From NCBI RefSeq assembly GCF_001050235.1, contig NZ_DF967972.1, positions 1,254,475 to 1,318,474 of the forward strand: a stretch of DNA of 64,000 nucleotides, written 5' to 3'. The DNA is from Longilinea arvoryzae. GTDB lineage: Bacteria; Chloroflexota; Anaerolineae; Anaerolineales; Anaerolineaceae. The translations under genes and the position numbers were made by a program. The notes beneath the pieces are model-generated. The model was not told where the DNA came from and ran no database searches. It worked only from the letters and a program-made list of their open reading frames with translations. Of this stretch, positions 15,972-24,623 are shown piece by piece (within the stretch, counting starts at the first letter, position 1; the number at the start of each line of letters is the position of its first letter).

Positions 15972-16258
15972 CAGACGGGTGGATGGAGGTTATCCATATC
16001 TACACCCATGGGGATCCGTGAAAATATGGATGCCCTTTTTTCTCGATAAAAGTCTATGATGGAAAGGTCGCAATTCGCATTCGCGGCCTGCCAAAAAATC
16101 ATCACCCTGAACGGCGTGAGCATTGGCCATGAAGCGTCTTTGTCCCAAAAGGGGATACTCATACCCGTATTCGATGAATCCAGACCAACCCCCAACAATT
16201 TTGATCCTCAGCGATATTAATAGTGAGAGCGCTCGATTCCAAAAGTAAAGGAGTGTTC
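15972..16258. other. Intergenic region before the sigma-factor gene
   Basis: About 290 bp between the tRNA terminator and the ECF sigma gene. No gene is recognised. The last 60 bp are AT-rich (GATATTAATAG at 16213-16223) and end with the strong ribosome site AAAGGAG (16247-16252), so the promoter of the sigma operon should lie here; I cannot assign boxes with confidence. Confidence 0.3.
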
Positions 16259-16834
16259 ATGGATGAAGCCTTAGCCATTGCGCAGCTCAAAGCCGGAAAT
16301 ATCGCCGGATTGCAAACCCTGGTGGAAAAATACCAGGTCGAAGCCGTTCAGGCGGCCGGCCTCATCACGGGAGATCGGACGCTCGCGGAGGACATCGTTC
16401 AGGCAGCTTTTTTGCGCGCCTTCGAGAAGATCCGGGGTTTCGATGAAACGCGTCCGTTCCGGCCCTGGTTCATGCGCATGGTGACCAACGATGCAATCAA
16501 GGCAGCCGTCCGCCAAAACCGCCAGAGACCACTCCCCGAGGATGGGGATGCGGATTATGAGATGGTGCTGCAACAACTGAGCGCGCAACCGCGTGAATCC
16601 GAGGATGCGCTCGTACGGGAAGAAAGGATCGCCGGGATGCGGCAGGCTATCCGGCGCTTATCGCCAACCCAGCGGGCGGCGGTTGTGATGGTTTATTTTT
16701 TGAACATGAGCACCGAAGATTCCGCCGGCCAATTGAACTGCGCGCCGGGAACCCTGCGCTGGCATTTGAGCGCCGCGCGGGCCCGATTGAAAATGCTGTT
16801 AGCCTCTCAGGAAGGCAACAAGGAGAAAATTTGA
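16259..16834 (+). CDS. RNA polymerase sigma factor, ECF type
   Basis: 191 residues; ATG at 16259 with AAAGGAG 6 nt upstream. Region 2 spans residues about 20-90 (AGLITGDRTLAEDIVQAAFLRAFEKI, DETRPFRPWFMRMVTNDAIKAAVRQ); region 4 spans about 125-185 (QAIRRLSPTQRAAVVMVYFLNMSTEDSAGQL, then GTLRWHLSAARARL). ECF sigma factors direct polymerase to stress or envelope genes and usually have a cognate inhibitor. The next gene overlaps by one base and encodes a single-span membrane protein, the likely partner. Confidence 0.93.
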   Translation: MDEALAIAQLKAGNIAGLQTLVEKYQVEAVQAAGLITGDRTLAEDIVQAAFLRAFEKIRGFDETRPFRPWFMRMVTNDAIKAAVRQNRQRPLPEDGDADYEMVLQQLSAQPRESEDALVREERIAGMRQAIRRLSPTQRAAVVMVYFLNMSTEDSAGQLNCAPGTLRWHLSAARARLKMLLASQEGNKEKI

Positions 16835-17574
16835 TGAACGATCATCATCCGCACTGGATGTTGGCCGGAGTCGCCGAGGAAACGGCTCCGCGCAGCACGG
16901 TCGATCTGTGGCCGCGGATCAAGCGCGCCGCTTTACAGAAACAAGCGTCGCACCGCCGGTCCGCAAATCGATCCCGGCGTTTCGGTTTTGCTATGCTGGT
17001 TGTGATTCTGCCGCTGGTCTTGGCGATGGTCCTTTCTCCGGCCGTGCGCGCCCAGGTGCAGACCTGGGTGGGTGCGATCGGCGGTCAAATGTTCACCACC
17101 AGCGGAGATTATCCCGGCGACGATGAGCCGGTGACCACCGTCGCGAATGAAAGCCTGAGCCTGGCCGAGGCCCGTGAGACGCCTGGAATGGCGATCGATC
17201 TTCCATCCTGGGTTCCGGCGGGTTTTGTACTGCAGGATCCGGTTTCCGTGCTGCAATTGGGTGACGGTGTAACGCGAGTCGAGATCACCTGGAGTTCGCC
17301 AGAGAATGGCGCGATTCTGCTCAATATCGAACAATACCCGGCCGGGTCGGAAAGCAACTGGCTGGTTAGCCCGGAAAGCATCGAGGAAGTGCTGGTCGAT
17401 GGGGAGCCGGCTGCCCTGGTGCGCGGCGCCTGGAATGCAAATGCCAAACAGTGGGATCATATGGACTTCTTGAGCCTGTACTGGAAGTCGGGCGTGCAGA
17501 ATTACATCCTCAGGGGTTTGGGCGGGCAAATATCGGCCGAAACGTTGATTCGCATGGCCGAATCCATTCCTTAA
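16834..17574 (+). CDS. Membrane-anchored partner of the ECF sigma factor (anti-sigma-like, DUF4367-like)
   Basis: 246 residues from ATG 16834 (AGGAGA about 8 nt upstream). Residues 1-50 form a short cytoplasmic part, then one membrane span (FAMLVVILPLVLAMVLSPAV) and an exported domain of about 170 residues (DLPSWVPAGFVL, VTRVEITWSS, GAILLNIEQYP, EVLVDGEPAALVRGAW). The outer domain resembles the DUF4367 family found in Gram-positive anti-sigma proteins. I see no His-x3-Cys-x2-Cys zinc motif in the cytoplasmic part, so its anti-sigma role rests on the operon and topology. It is probably an envelope stress sensor. Confidence 0.7.
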   Translation: MNDHHPHWMLAGVAEETAPRSTVDLWPRIKRAALQKQASHRRSANRSRRFGFAMLVVILPLVLAMVLSPAVRAQVQTWVGAIGGQMFTTSGDYPGDDEPVTTVANESLSLAEARETPGMAIDLPSWVPAGFVLQDPVSVLQLGDGVTRVEITWSSPENGAILLNIEQYPAGSESNWLVSPESIEEVLVDGEPAALVRGAWNANAKQWDHMDFLSLYWKSGVQNYILRGLGGQISAETLIRMAESIP

Positions 17575-17599
17575 GGTCTCGACTCATCTTTGAAAAACA

Positions 17600-17629
17600 G
17601 CGCGCTCATCTCGAGCGCGCGATTTTTTT
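17600..17629 (+). terminator. Intrinsic terminator of the sigma-factor operon
   Basis: Stem GCGCGCTC / GAGCGCGC (17600-17620) with loop ATCTC, followed by GA and seven T's. Confidence 0.88.
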
Positions 17630-17712
17630 GCATGTGGAATGACCGCTTTCAGATTGCGCCGGCAGGTCGAGTGCTGATATGATTGCGGTAGAAATTTCGT
17701 TAAGGAAAAACT

Positions 17713-18582
17713 TTGAAAAATCTTTCCGGCTTGCTGATTGTACTGGTGTTGGGGCTGGCTGCCTGCCAGCCGGTGGCTTCGACGCCTGAGCCGACAGAAA
17801 ATACGGTCGCGGCACCTGAAGAAACGACTTCCGTCGTTATTACGACAGAAATGCCCGCAGAAACGACTGACGTCATTACTATGACTGAAGAAGCGACAGC
17901 GGTCGTGACGCCGACCCTCGAGGTGTGCTCTCCGCTGCAGGGTTTCGATCAGGCCGACCTGCTGGCGCGCATCAGCAACCCCTTCGATCCGCCCGCGCCC
18001 GGTTCGGACAATCCGCATCAGGGCGTGGATCTGAGCGATTTCGACCCGGCCGATCCGAACCGCATCGCCGTGCCCGGACGCACGGTGCAGGTCGCGCTGC
18101 CCGGGACGGTCGCGCTGGTCCAGACGGACCGTTTCCCATACGGCACGGCGGTGATCGTCGAGACGCCGCTCGAGACGCTGCCGGCCGATTTGCAGGCTCA
18201 GTTCGGCGACCTGGCAGTTTGGCCACCGCGCTCACCCAACGATCCGCTGACCTGCCCGACGGTCACGCCCGCGCCGCAATATGATGCATCCCGGCGATCG
18301 GTGTATATTCTCTACGCGCATCTGAGCTCGATGGCTGATCTTCAGGTGGGGGAAGAAGTGAACTGCGGGCAGACGCTGGGGACGGTGGGGCAGAGCGGCA
18401 ACGCGCTGGCGCCGCATTTGCATTTCGAGGTGCGGGTCGGGCCGGCCGGGGCCCGCCTGGGCAGCCTGGCGCATTACGACGTAAGTGCATCCGAACCCGA
18501 GATGGCCGCCTACTGCGACTGGCGCGTCAGCGGGGATTTCATCTGGGTGGATCCGTTGATCGTATTGAACCTGGTTAAGTAG
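17713..18582 (+). CDS. Lipoprotein with M23-like peptidase domain
   Basis: 289 residues, starting at a TTG (17713) supported by AAGGA six bases upstream and by the signal peptide that begins there (KNLSGLLIVLVLGLAAC, lipobox LAAC). A Thr/Glu/Pro-rich linker (residues about 20-70) leads to the M23/LytM fold: NPHQGVDLSDFD carries the first metal-binding His and Asp, YILYAHLSS the conserved AHL, and LAPHLHFEVRVG the HxH motif. M23 enzymes cut peptidoglycan cross-bridges outside the membrane; with all metal ligands present it is likely active. It may act in wall remodelling with the nearby murJ gene (inference). Confidence 0.85.
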   Translation: MKNLSGLLIVLVLGLAACQPVASTPEPTENTVAAPEETTSVVITTEMPAETTDVITMTEEATAVVTPTLEVCSPLQGFDQADLLARISNPFDPPAPGSDNPHQGVDLSDFDPADPNRIAVPGRTVQVALPGTVALVQTDRFPYGTAVIVETPLETLPADLQAQFGDLAVWPPRSPNDPLTCPTVTPAPQYDASRRSVYILYAHLSSMADLQVGEEVNCGQTLGTVGQSGNALAPHLHFEVRVGPAGARLGSLAHYDVSASEPEMAAYCDWRVSGDFIWVDPLIVLNLVK

Positions 18583-18586
18583 AAGA

Positions 18587-18917
18587 GAATTCACCACAGA
18601 AACACAGAGTTCACGGAGAAGAAGAAAAAAGGGTAAGAAAAATAAAGAGAAGAGAATTCACCACGGAGACACGGAGTCCACGGAGAAGAGAAAAAAAGGA
18701 AAGAAAAGAGAAGAAAAGATAGTAGAAGAAAATTCACCACGGAGACATTGTGCCCGTAAGGGTACGGAGTCCACGGAGAAGAATGTAAATAAAAAGAGAG
18801 AAGTTGGAATCATTATCCGGCTTCTCTCTTCCAAATTCTCTGAGGTCTCTGTGGACTCTGTGGTTATCTTCTCTTCTGTTCTTCTCCGTGGACTCCGTTT
18901 CCTCTGTGGCTATCTCT
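18587..18917. repeat. Composite CCACGGAGA repeat region: three direct and two inverted copies
   Basis: Three head-to-tail copies start at 18587, 18654 and 18730 (AATTCACCACGGAGACACGG type, then GTCCACGGAGAAG), separated by GA-rich tracts. The third is split by TTGTGCCCGTAAGGGTA (18748-18764). A hairpin AAGAGAGAAG / CTTCTCTCTT (18794-18830) follows, then two inverted copies at about 18834-18875 and 18880-18917 (TCTCTGTGGACTCTGTGG; TTCTCCGTGGACTCCG). This fills the 340-bp gap between convergent genes; no gene is present. Confidence 0.8.
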
Positions 18918-18925
18918 TCTTGTGG

Positions 18926-19663
18926 TTAGTTCCCCTCCGGGAACATCAATTCTTCCAGGCCAAGCAGCTTGACATCGAACGAGAACAACTGGTTGGCCAG
19001 TGTGGTCTGGCTGATCGGGCGGGAATTGAGGCCTTTCTTGATGGCCGCCAGGTCCTGGACCAATTCATCGCCCAGCGTGGCATTGATCTTGTCGACCGCC
19101 GGTTTGAGTTCCTGCAGGTCGAGCTCAGCGGCGGAGACGTCGAGAATCGCCTGGGCAACGTCCTTGTCGGCCAGGAGCGCCACCCGCGCGCTGGCCACAT
19201 CATTGCGCAGCGTGGTCAGCAGCAGGTGCTGGCTGGCGGTTTGAGCGGTTTCCTCGGCAGCCTGAAGACGGGTTTGCATGTCGCTCATCTCGGCGTCGCT
19301 GGCGGTGACTTTGTCACGGGCGCCGGTCAGTTCATCCTGTGCGGTCACCAGTTGAGCGGCAGTCTGGGCCAGGATCTGTTCCGTGGGCCGCACCCGCCAG
19401 AAGTACATGACCAGCAGTCCGGCCGCGAACAGAACCACGATAAAGGCTGACCAGCGCAGCAGCGGGCGCAGAAAACGCCCCGCGGCTGTGTCGGTGCTGA
19501 ACAGAAAATGTAGGAACGAAGCAAACCACGACCGATGCGGTTTTTCAGGGGTATGAAGTGTGTCGGGAGCCGGCGGCACCGTTTCGGCCTGATTTTCATT
19601 GTTTTCGACGTTCTCGGTGGGGGCTTTTTCATCCAGGTTATCTTCGCTGTGTTCGACTTCCAT
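18926..19663 (-). CDS. Hypothetical single-span membrane protein with coiled coil
   Basis: 245 residues; GGAGG ribosome site 4 nt before the ATG. Residues 1-50 are acidic and probably cytoplasmic (EDNLDEKAPTENVENNENQ). There is one membrane span near residues 68-90 (SAFIVVLFAAGLLVMYFW). A long coiled coil follows at about residues 95-165 (ILAQTAAQLVTAQDEL..., MQTRLQAAEETAQTASQH), then a helical tail. It resembles tether or scaffold proteins in the membrane; I do not recognise the family. It diverges from murJ with a 150-bp gap. Confidence 0.7.
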   Translation of the reverse strand: MEVEHSEDNLDEKAPTENVENNENQAETVPPAPDTLHTPEKPHRSWFASFLHFLFSTDTAAGRFLRPLLRWSAFIVVLFAAGLLVMYFWRVRPTEQILAQTAAQLVTAQDELTGARDKVTASDAEMSDMQTRLQAAEETAQTASQHLLLTTLRNDVASARVALLADKDVAQAILDVSAAELDLQELKPAVDKINATLGDELVQDLAAIKKGLNSRPISQTTLANQLFSFDVKLLGLEELMFPEGN

Positions 19664-19787
19664 ATTTCCTCCGCAACTCGCGCCGGGTTGGGTTCTATTC
19701 TTGGGGCGCCTTTGGATACCTCAGTATAGTCCAGCCGGAATAACCGCGCAAACCCGGAAATGAGACCTCTTCTCTTAAAACGCTTTG

Positions 19788-19818
19788 GCAGGGATCGCAG
19801 GTATAATCCCTGCATATG
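19788..19818 (+). promoter_or_regulatory. Hairpin and TATAAT directly before the murJ start
   Basis: GCAGGGAT (19788-19795) and ATCCCTGC (19806-19813) form an 8-bp stem touching the ATG at 19816; the loop contains the only AGG ribosome-like site. The same bases include TATAAT (19802-19807), a consensus -10 that would give a nearly leaderless transcript. Either reading implies unusual start control. Confidence 0.45.
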
Positions 19819-21414
19819 GACTCATCCGCTATATCTTCGCGTTCCGCCGTTCGCCAGATTGCCCGCGCTGCGGGGACGGTGATGGCGGCATTTTTGATCA
19901 CCCAGGCCATTGGCCTGCTGCGCGGCATCCTGGTTTACCGCGTGTTTGGCACCAGTGCCGATCTGGACTCCTTTAACGCGGCCAACCGGGTCACCGAACT
20001 GTTGTACAACCTGATGGCGGGCGGCGCGCTGGGATCGGCTTTCATTCCCACCTTTACGGGGCTGCTGGCGAAGGAGCAGCGCGAACGGGCCTGGAAACTG
20101 GCATCGGCCGTGGCCAACCTGCTGCTGCTGGGCCTGACGCTGGTGGCCGCGTTGGCGATGATCTTCGCGCCTCAGGTGGTGCGTCACGGATTGTACGTGC
20201 TGTCTCCGGGTGAATCGATCGGCCAGGAAGCCCTGACGGTCGCGCTGCTGCGCGTGATGCTGCCGACGGTGGTGATCTTCGGCTTGAGCGGGTTGGTGAT
20301 GGGCATTCTCAACGCCAATCAACGCTTCTGGCTGCCGGCCATTGCCCCGGCCATGTATTCGATCGGCCAGATCCTGGGCGTGCTGTTGCTGCCGCGCGAA
20401 CTGGGTATCAATCGTCTGGCCTGGGGAGCGCTGGCGGGTTCGTTGCTGCATTTGCTGATTCAACTGCCCAACCTGTTGAAACTGGGCGGAGGTTATACGC
20501 TGACCCTTGGGCGGGGTGTCGCCGAAGTGCGCGAGGTGATTTCGCTGATGGGGCCGCGCATCCTGGGCGTGGCGGTGGTGCAGTTGAATTTCTTCGTCAA
20601 CACCATCATCGCCCTCAGCCTGCCGGACGGCAGCGTTTCATCCATCACCCTGGCCTTCACCTGGATGATGATGCCGGAGGTAGCCATTGCCCAATCGGTG
20701 GCCGTGGCCGCCATGCCGACCTTTTCAACCCAGGTGGCATTGGGTAAACTGGACGATCTGCGGACTTCGCTGGCAAGCAGCCTGCGCGGCGTTTTACTGC
20801 TGGCCATGCCGGCGACCGTGGGACTGATCCTGTTGCGAACGCCGTTGATCCGGGTGTTGTATGAGGGCGGCTCCTTCACAGCCCTTTCGACGGAGATGGT
20901 CGCCTGGGCGTTGTTGTGGTATACAGCCGGCCTGATGGGACACTCAGTGCTGGAGGTGATCGTGCGCGCTTTCTACGCCCTGCACGACACGCGCACTCCG
21001 GTGACCGTGGGTGTGGTGGCGATGAGCCTGAACGTGGCCTTCAGTTTTGCCTTTTCGCGTCTGTTCTCCGCCTGGGGCTGGATGCCGCACGGCGGCCTGG
21101 CCCTGGCCAATTCGCTGGCGACGTTTCTCGAGATGAGCACGCTGGTGATTCTGCTGCGGCGGCGTTTGAACGGCCTAGGCGGCAGCACCGTGCCGCGCGC
21201 GCTGCTGCTGGGCGGGCTGGGCTCGCTGGCCATGGGGCTGACGGTATGGGGCTGGTTGAGTCTGACGGCTGCTCTGCCGGAAGTGGTCCGCCTGGTGGGC
21301 GGGGCGGCGGCGGGCGTCGCCATTTATGGGGCGGTTATGCTGGCGCTGCGCGTGCCGGAACTGAACAGCGTTTTGGCGGCGCTCCGGCGGAGGATGAAAA
21401 GAAAACAGGGATAA
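19816..21414 (+). CDS. murJ: Lipid II flippase MurJ (MviN family)
   Basis: 532 residues with about 14 membrane helices, the normal length for the family. Recognisable MviN/MurJ segments include VYRVFGTSADLDSFNAANRVTELLYNLMAGGALGSAFIPTF (first two helices), LMGPRILGVAVVQLNFFVNT and LWYTAGLMGHSVLEVIVRAFYALHDTRTPV. The protein moves lipid-linked peptidoglycan precursor across the membrane. A wecB/wecC-type polysaccharide segment lies elsewhere in the window, but there is no mur operon next to this gene. Confidence 0.93.
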   Translation: MDSSAISSRSAVRQIARAAGTVMAAFLITQAIGLLRGILVYRVFGTSADLDSFNAANRVTELLYNLMAGGALGSAFIPTFTGLLAKEQRERAWKLASAVANLLLLGLTLVAALAMIFAPQVVRHGLYVLSPGESIGQEALTVALLRVMLPTVVIFGLSGLVMGILNANQRFWLPAIAPAMYSIGQILGVLLLPRELGINRLAWGALAGSLLHLLIQLPNLLKLGGGYTLTLGRGVAEVREVISLMGPRILGVAVVQLNFFVNTIIALSLPDGSVSSITLAFTWMMMPEVAIAQSVAVAAMPTFSTQVALGKLDDLRTSLASSLRGVLLLAMPATVGLILLRTPLIRVLYEGGSFTALSTEMVAWALLWYTAGLMGHSVLEVIVRAFYALHDTRTPVTVGVVAMSLNVAFSFAFSRLFSAWGWMPHGGLALANSLATFLEMSTLVILLRRRLNGLGGSTVPRALLLGGLGSLAMGLTVWGWLSLTAALPEVVRLVGGAAAGVAIYGAVMLALRVPELNSVLAALRRRMKRKQG

Positions 21415-21445
21415 AGAGGATGGGGAGGATGGGGGAAGAGTTTAG

Positions 21446-21508
21446 AGTGATGTGTCATGAGTGATGAGGAAGTAAATGACATTTCCTCATAACTCATCAC
21501 TCATCACT
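21446..21508. repeat. GATGAGTGATG hairpin repeat
   Basis: Left arm AGTGATGTGTCATGAGTGAT (to 21471) pairs with the inverted TCATAACTCATCACTCATCA (to 21508), about 24 of 26 bases, around a 10-nt loop. It lies between murJ and the SagB-type gene and shares units with 10772-10815. Confidence 0.7.
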
Positions 21509-21533
21509 CCCTTCGCTAATCAAGGAGTTCCTT

Positions 21534-22283
21534 ATGTCTGCTTCCATCGGTCAGGAATTTATCGAAAAAACGAAACCGAAATATGCCGGACCCTCCCGGC
21601 AAAGCCAGGGATTGCCGCAGCCGCCGCTCGAGCTGGGCTATCCATCGGACGGCATATTGATTCGCCTGCCGGCGCACGACCAGGCGCCGACGCCGGAGAT
21701 GGATCTGCGCCGCGCCATGGAGGTTCGCAAGACCATCCGTCAGTACAGTCCGCAGCCGCTCAGCCTGGAAGAATTGAGTTACCTGTTATGGGTCACGCAG
21801 GGCGTGCGCCGGATTACCACCCGGCCGTCGACGGCGCGCAACGTGCCCTCGGCCGGCGCGCGGCACGCCTTCGAGACTTATGTGCTGATCAACCGGGTGG
21901 ACGGCCTGGAGCCCGGACTGTACCGCTACATCGCCACCCAGCACGCCTTGCTGCTGGCGGACGGCAGCCTGGATATCAACGTGCGCCTGACAGAGGCCTG
22001 CGCGCACCAGGAGCACGTTGGAAACAGCGCGGTCACGTTCTTCTGGGTGGCCGTGCTGGAGCGCATGTACTGGCGTTACGGCGAGCGCGGGTACCGTTAT
22101 TTATTCCTGGATGCCGGGCACGTCTGCCAGAACCTGTATCTGGCTGCAGAAGCCATCGACAGCGGGGTGTGCGCCATCGGCGCATACGACGATGATGCGC
22201 TCAACGCCGCCCTGGGCGTGGACGGTGAAAACCAGTTTACGGTCTATGCGGCCACGCTGGGGAAACGCGCCCCACGCGAATAA
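21534..22283 (+). CDS. SagB/ThcOx-type nitroreductase-family oxidoreductase
   Basis: 249 residues; ATG after AAGGAG. The nitroreductase FMN-binding start MEVRKTIRQYSPQPLSLEELSYLLW lies at residues about 62-88. VPSAGARHAFETYVLI (the PSAGA segment typical of SagB) is near 105-120, YRY near 129, and FLDAGHVCQNLYLAAEAIDSGVCAIGAY at about 188-215. SagB-type enzymes oxidise azolines in peptide natural products, but stand-alone members without a peptide precursor or cyclodehydratase, as here, have other unknown redox roles. It converges on the TPR gene with a 3-bp gap and no terminator between. Confidence 0.85.
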   Translation: MSASIGQEFIEKTKPKYAGPSRQSQGLPQPPLELGYPSDGILIRLPAHDQAPTPEMDLRRAMEVRKTIRQYSPQPLSLEELSYLLWVTQGVRRITTRPSTARNVPSAGARHAFETYVLINRVDGLEPGLYRYIATQHALLLADGSLDINVRLTEACAHQEHVGNSAVTFFWVAVLERMYWRYGERGYRYLFLDAGHVCQNLYLAAEAIDSGVCAIGAYDDDALNAALGVDGENQFTVYAATLGKRAPRE

Positions 22284-22286
22284 AGC

Positions 22287-24599
22287 TCAATCTCCGCGGG
22301 CCTGCTTGAGCAAGCCCTGGTATTTCTCAGGATGGGCCGGATTGAGCGCCAGGATGTCTTCCAAAACGGCAATGGCCGCCACGCGGTTGCCGGTCTGGAG
22401 CAGGCTTTCAGCAATCTGATCCATCTCGACGATGGCGCGGTCGATTTCACCGGAATGCATCAGCAGGCCGGCGGCGCGCTTGCGCACTTCCAGCTTGTCC
22501 GGATTTTCGAGCAGGACGGATTCGAGGAACTGGATGGCCAGATCCGGTTTGTTGGTTTTTTCGACCAGTTTCAGGTAAGAATCGAGTTCGGTCATTGCAG
22601 TGGCGTCCTGCCCCATGCGGAAGAGCAGGTTGACCAGCAGCACGCGCGGCTCGGACTCTTCCGGAACGGTGGAGCGCAATTGTTCGTAGGAGTGCAGGGC
22701 CGATTTCATGTCCAGGCGCTGCATGTCGATGTCCGCCATCTTGGGCAGAATATGCGTCGCCCAACTGCGCCCATTCTTGGAACGCGAGGCCAGTTTCAGG
22801 GCATCCAGATAGGACTGGCGCGCCTTATCCAGTTCGGCCAGACGGTAATAGACACCCGCCAGATCGACGTACTGCTGCAGGGCGGCGTCGATTTTGCCCT
22901 GGGCGGTGAGCAGGTCGATCAAACGCCGGCGCACCGAAAGGTCCATGGGCGCCATTTGCGTCACGCGGGTGAGCAGGCGAATGGCCTGTTCGGCCTCGCC
23001 GCGCAAAGTGTACAGCGTCGCCACCAGCATGAATTTATCCACGGCGTCCTGCACGCGGCCTTCCTGGATCAACAATTCGGCCATCTGAACGTGCAGCGGC
23101 AGATAGGTCGGGGCGGCTTCCAGGGCGTTGAAAGCCACTTCCATGGCTGAACGTGTTTTGTCCTTTGCGGCCAGCCGGCGAATGCCTGCCTGGGCTTCGA
23201 CCACCTGGCTGCTGCGTGATTCGAGCAGCATTTCGGCCAGCGGCAAGGGCGGCGTGCCTTCGGGCTGGGGCGGCATTTGAGCGCGCGCCATGCGCAGGTA
23301 TTCGCGCCAGTTGGGGCGCAGCACCTGCTCCATGACGATGTCGTAAATGCCGCCCAGAATCTTCTCATCTGTGCTTTGGGTCTGCGATTCGATGACCGGT
23401 TCGTAAAGCTGGCTGAGTTCATCCGCCTCTTCGGTGTTGACGGTATGCGTATCCGCCAGGCGCAGTGCCTGCAGGGCGCACATGACCGCCTCGCCCATCT
23501 CATTGGTTTGGCGCTGAATCTGGGCCATCAACAGATAAGACGCCAGGGCATAGTCAGGATGTTTTACGGATTCCTGCAGATACCGCAGGGAAGCCTGCGG
23601 ATTGGTTTGAACGGTGAGCATGCCCAGATCGAAATAGGCGGCCGGGTGGCGCAGGCCGATGTCGGTGGCGCGTTCCAGTTCTTCGGCGGCCTGTTTATCC
23701 TGTCCCTGAGTCTGGGAATCGATCGCCTGCCCCAGGTGCATGATGATGCGGGTCTGTTCAGCCTGCTCAAGCGACAGGGCTCCGGTGCCGCGGGTGATGG
23801 AACTGATGCCGCGGCGGGCGCTCTGCCCGGCCGTGTCATCGCTGGCCTGATTGAATAAAAGGGCAGCCAGTTCGGCCATGGCGGCCTGGCGGGCTTCTGC
23901 GATCGGATCGGGCGTCTGGACAGGCGTTTTTTCTTTTTCCAACTGCAACGGCTGCTCCAGGATGGGTCCGGTTCCGCTGCGCCGGGCTTTGGCCGGTGGC
24001 GGAAGGGGTTGGCCGTTGCGGAACAGCGATAAGGCATGGCGCAGCTCGGCGCTGTCGGGCTGGGTTTGGTACAGGTACTGGATGATCTGATTGACCTTGC
24101 CCTTGTCGCCGCTGCTTTGCATCAGGCTGGCCACTGAAAGGTATTCCGTGATGGCCTCGTTCTTGCGGCCAAGTTTATCCAGGATCATGGCCAGGCGCGA
24201 GCGCGCATTGACGTTTTCGGGTTGAAGGGCGATAGCCTGTTGCAGGTAGGCGATGGCTTTATCCGCGTCGCGCATGTTCAGATGCAGGTTCGAGGCGGTC
24301 ACCCAGGCCTGCACGGCGTCGGGGATGCGCCCCTGCAGCTCGTAGATGCGCGCCATCTTATCCAGCGGTCCCGGGTCATTCGGGTACAGGTTGGCCGCGC
24401 GCTGGTACAACTGGAGCGATTCATCGAAGCGGCGCTGTTGGAAAAACGCCAGCGCCAGGCTGGTGAGCGCCATCGCGTCATCGGGGAGAATCTCGAGGGC
24501 CTGTTGATAATAGCTGGCTGCTTCATCCCAATTTTGTTCCCAGGCGGCGTTATGTCCCTGGTTCATGGCTTTTTTATAGGATTCCTGGCTACCGCTCAT
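22287..24599 (-). CDS. Tetratricopeptide repeat protein
   Basis: 770 residues from ATG 24599 (AGG five bases upstream; a GTG two codons earlier is also possible). At least ten TPR-like helix pairs occur: residues about 5-180 hold canonical units (AASYYQQALEILPDDAMALTSLALAFFQQ, ESLQLYQRAANLYPNDPGPLDKMARIY, KAIAYLQQAIALQPENVNARSRLAMI). A linker rich in P/T follows near 195-250, and a second block fills residues about 300-770 (QAIRLLTRVTQMAPMDLSVRRRLIDLL). No signal peptide or membrane span, so it is cytoplasmic, probably a scaffold. It is the last gene of a run with the receiver fusion and polA. Confidence 0.85.
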   Translation of the reverse strand: MSGSQESYKKAMNQGHNAAWEQNWDEAASYYQQALEILPDDAMALTSLALAFFQQRRFDESLQLYQRAANLYPNDPGPLDKMARIYELQGRIPDAVQAWVTASNLHLNMRDADKAIAYLQQAIALQPENVNARSRLAMILDKLGRKNEAITEYLSVASLMQSSGDKGKVNQIIQYLYQTQPDSAELRHALSLFRNGQPLPPPAKARRSGTGPILEQPLQLEKEKTPVQTPDPIAEARQAAMAELAALLFNQASDDTAGQSARRGISSITRGTGALSLEQAEQTRIIMHLGQAIDSQTQGQDKQAAEELERATDIGLRHPAAYFDLGMLTVQTNPQASLRYLQESVKHPDYALASYLLMAQIQRQTNEMGEAVMCALQALRLADTHTVNTEEADELSQLYEPVIESQTQSTDEKILGGIYDIVMEQVLRPNWREYLRMARAQMPPQPEGTPPLPLAEMLLESRSSQVVEAQAGIRRLAAKDKTRSAMEVAFNALEAAPTYLPLHVQMAELLIQEGRVQDAVDKFMLVATLYTLRGEAEQAIRLLTRVTQMAPMDLSVRRRLIDLLTAQGKIDAALQQYVDLAGVYYRLAELDKARQSYLDALKLASRSKNGRSWATHILPKMADIDMQRLDMKSALHSYEQLRSTVPEESEPRVLLVNLLFRMGQDATAMTELDSYLKLVEKTNKPDLAIQFLESVLLENPDKLEVRKRAAGLLMHSGEIDRAIVEMDQIAESLLQTGNRVAAIAVLEDILALNPAHPEKYQGLLKQARGD

Positions 24600-24623
24600 G
24601 GTCACCTGCTTGTAGATGGAAGA

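Noticed and set aside
18587..18782. Three spaced direct repeats considered as a CRISPR array
   Set aside because: Spacers are purine-rich and similar to each other, the repeats vary in length, inverted copies follow and no cas genes are near.
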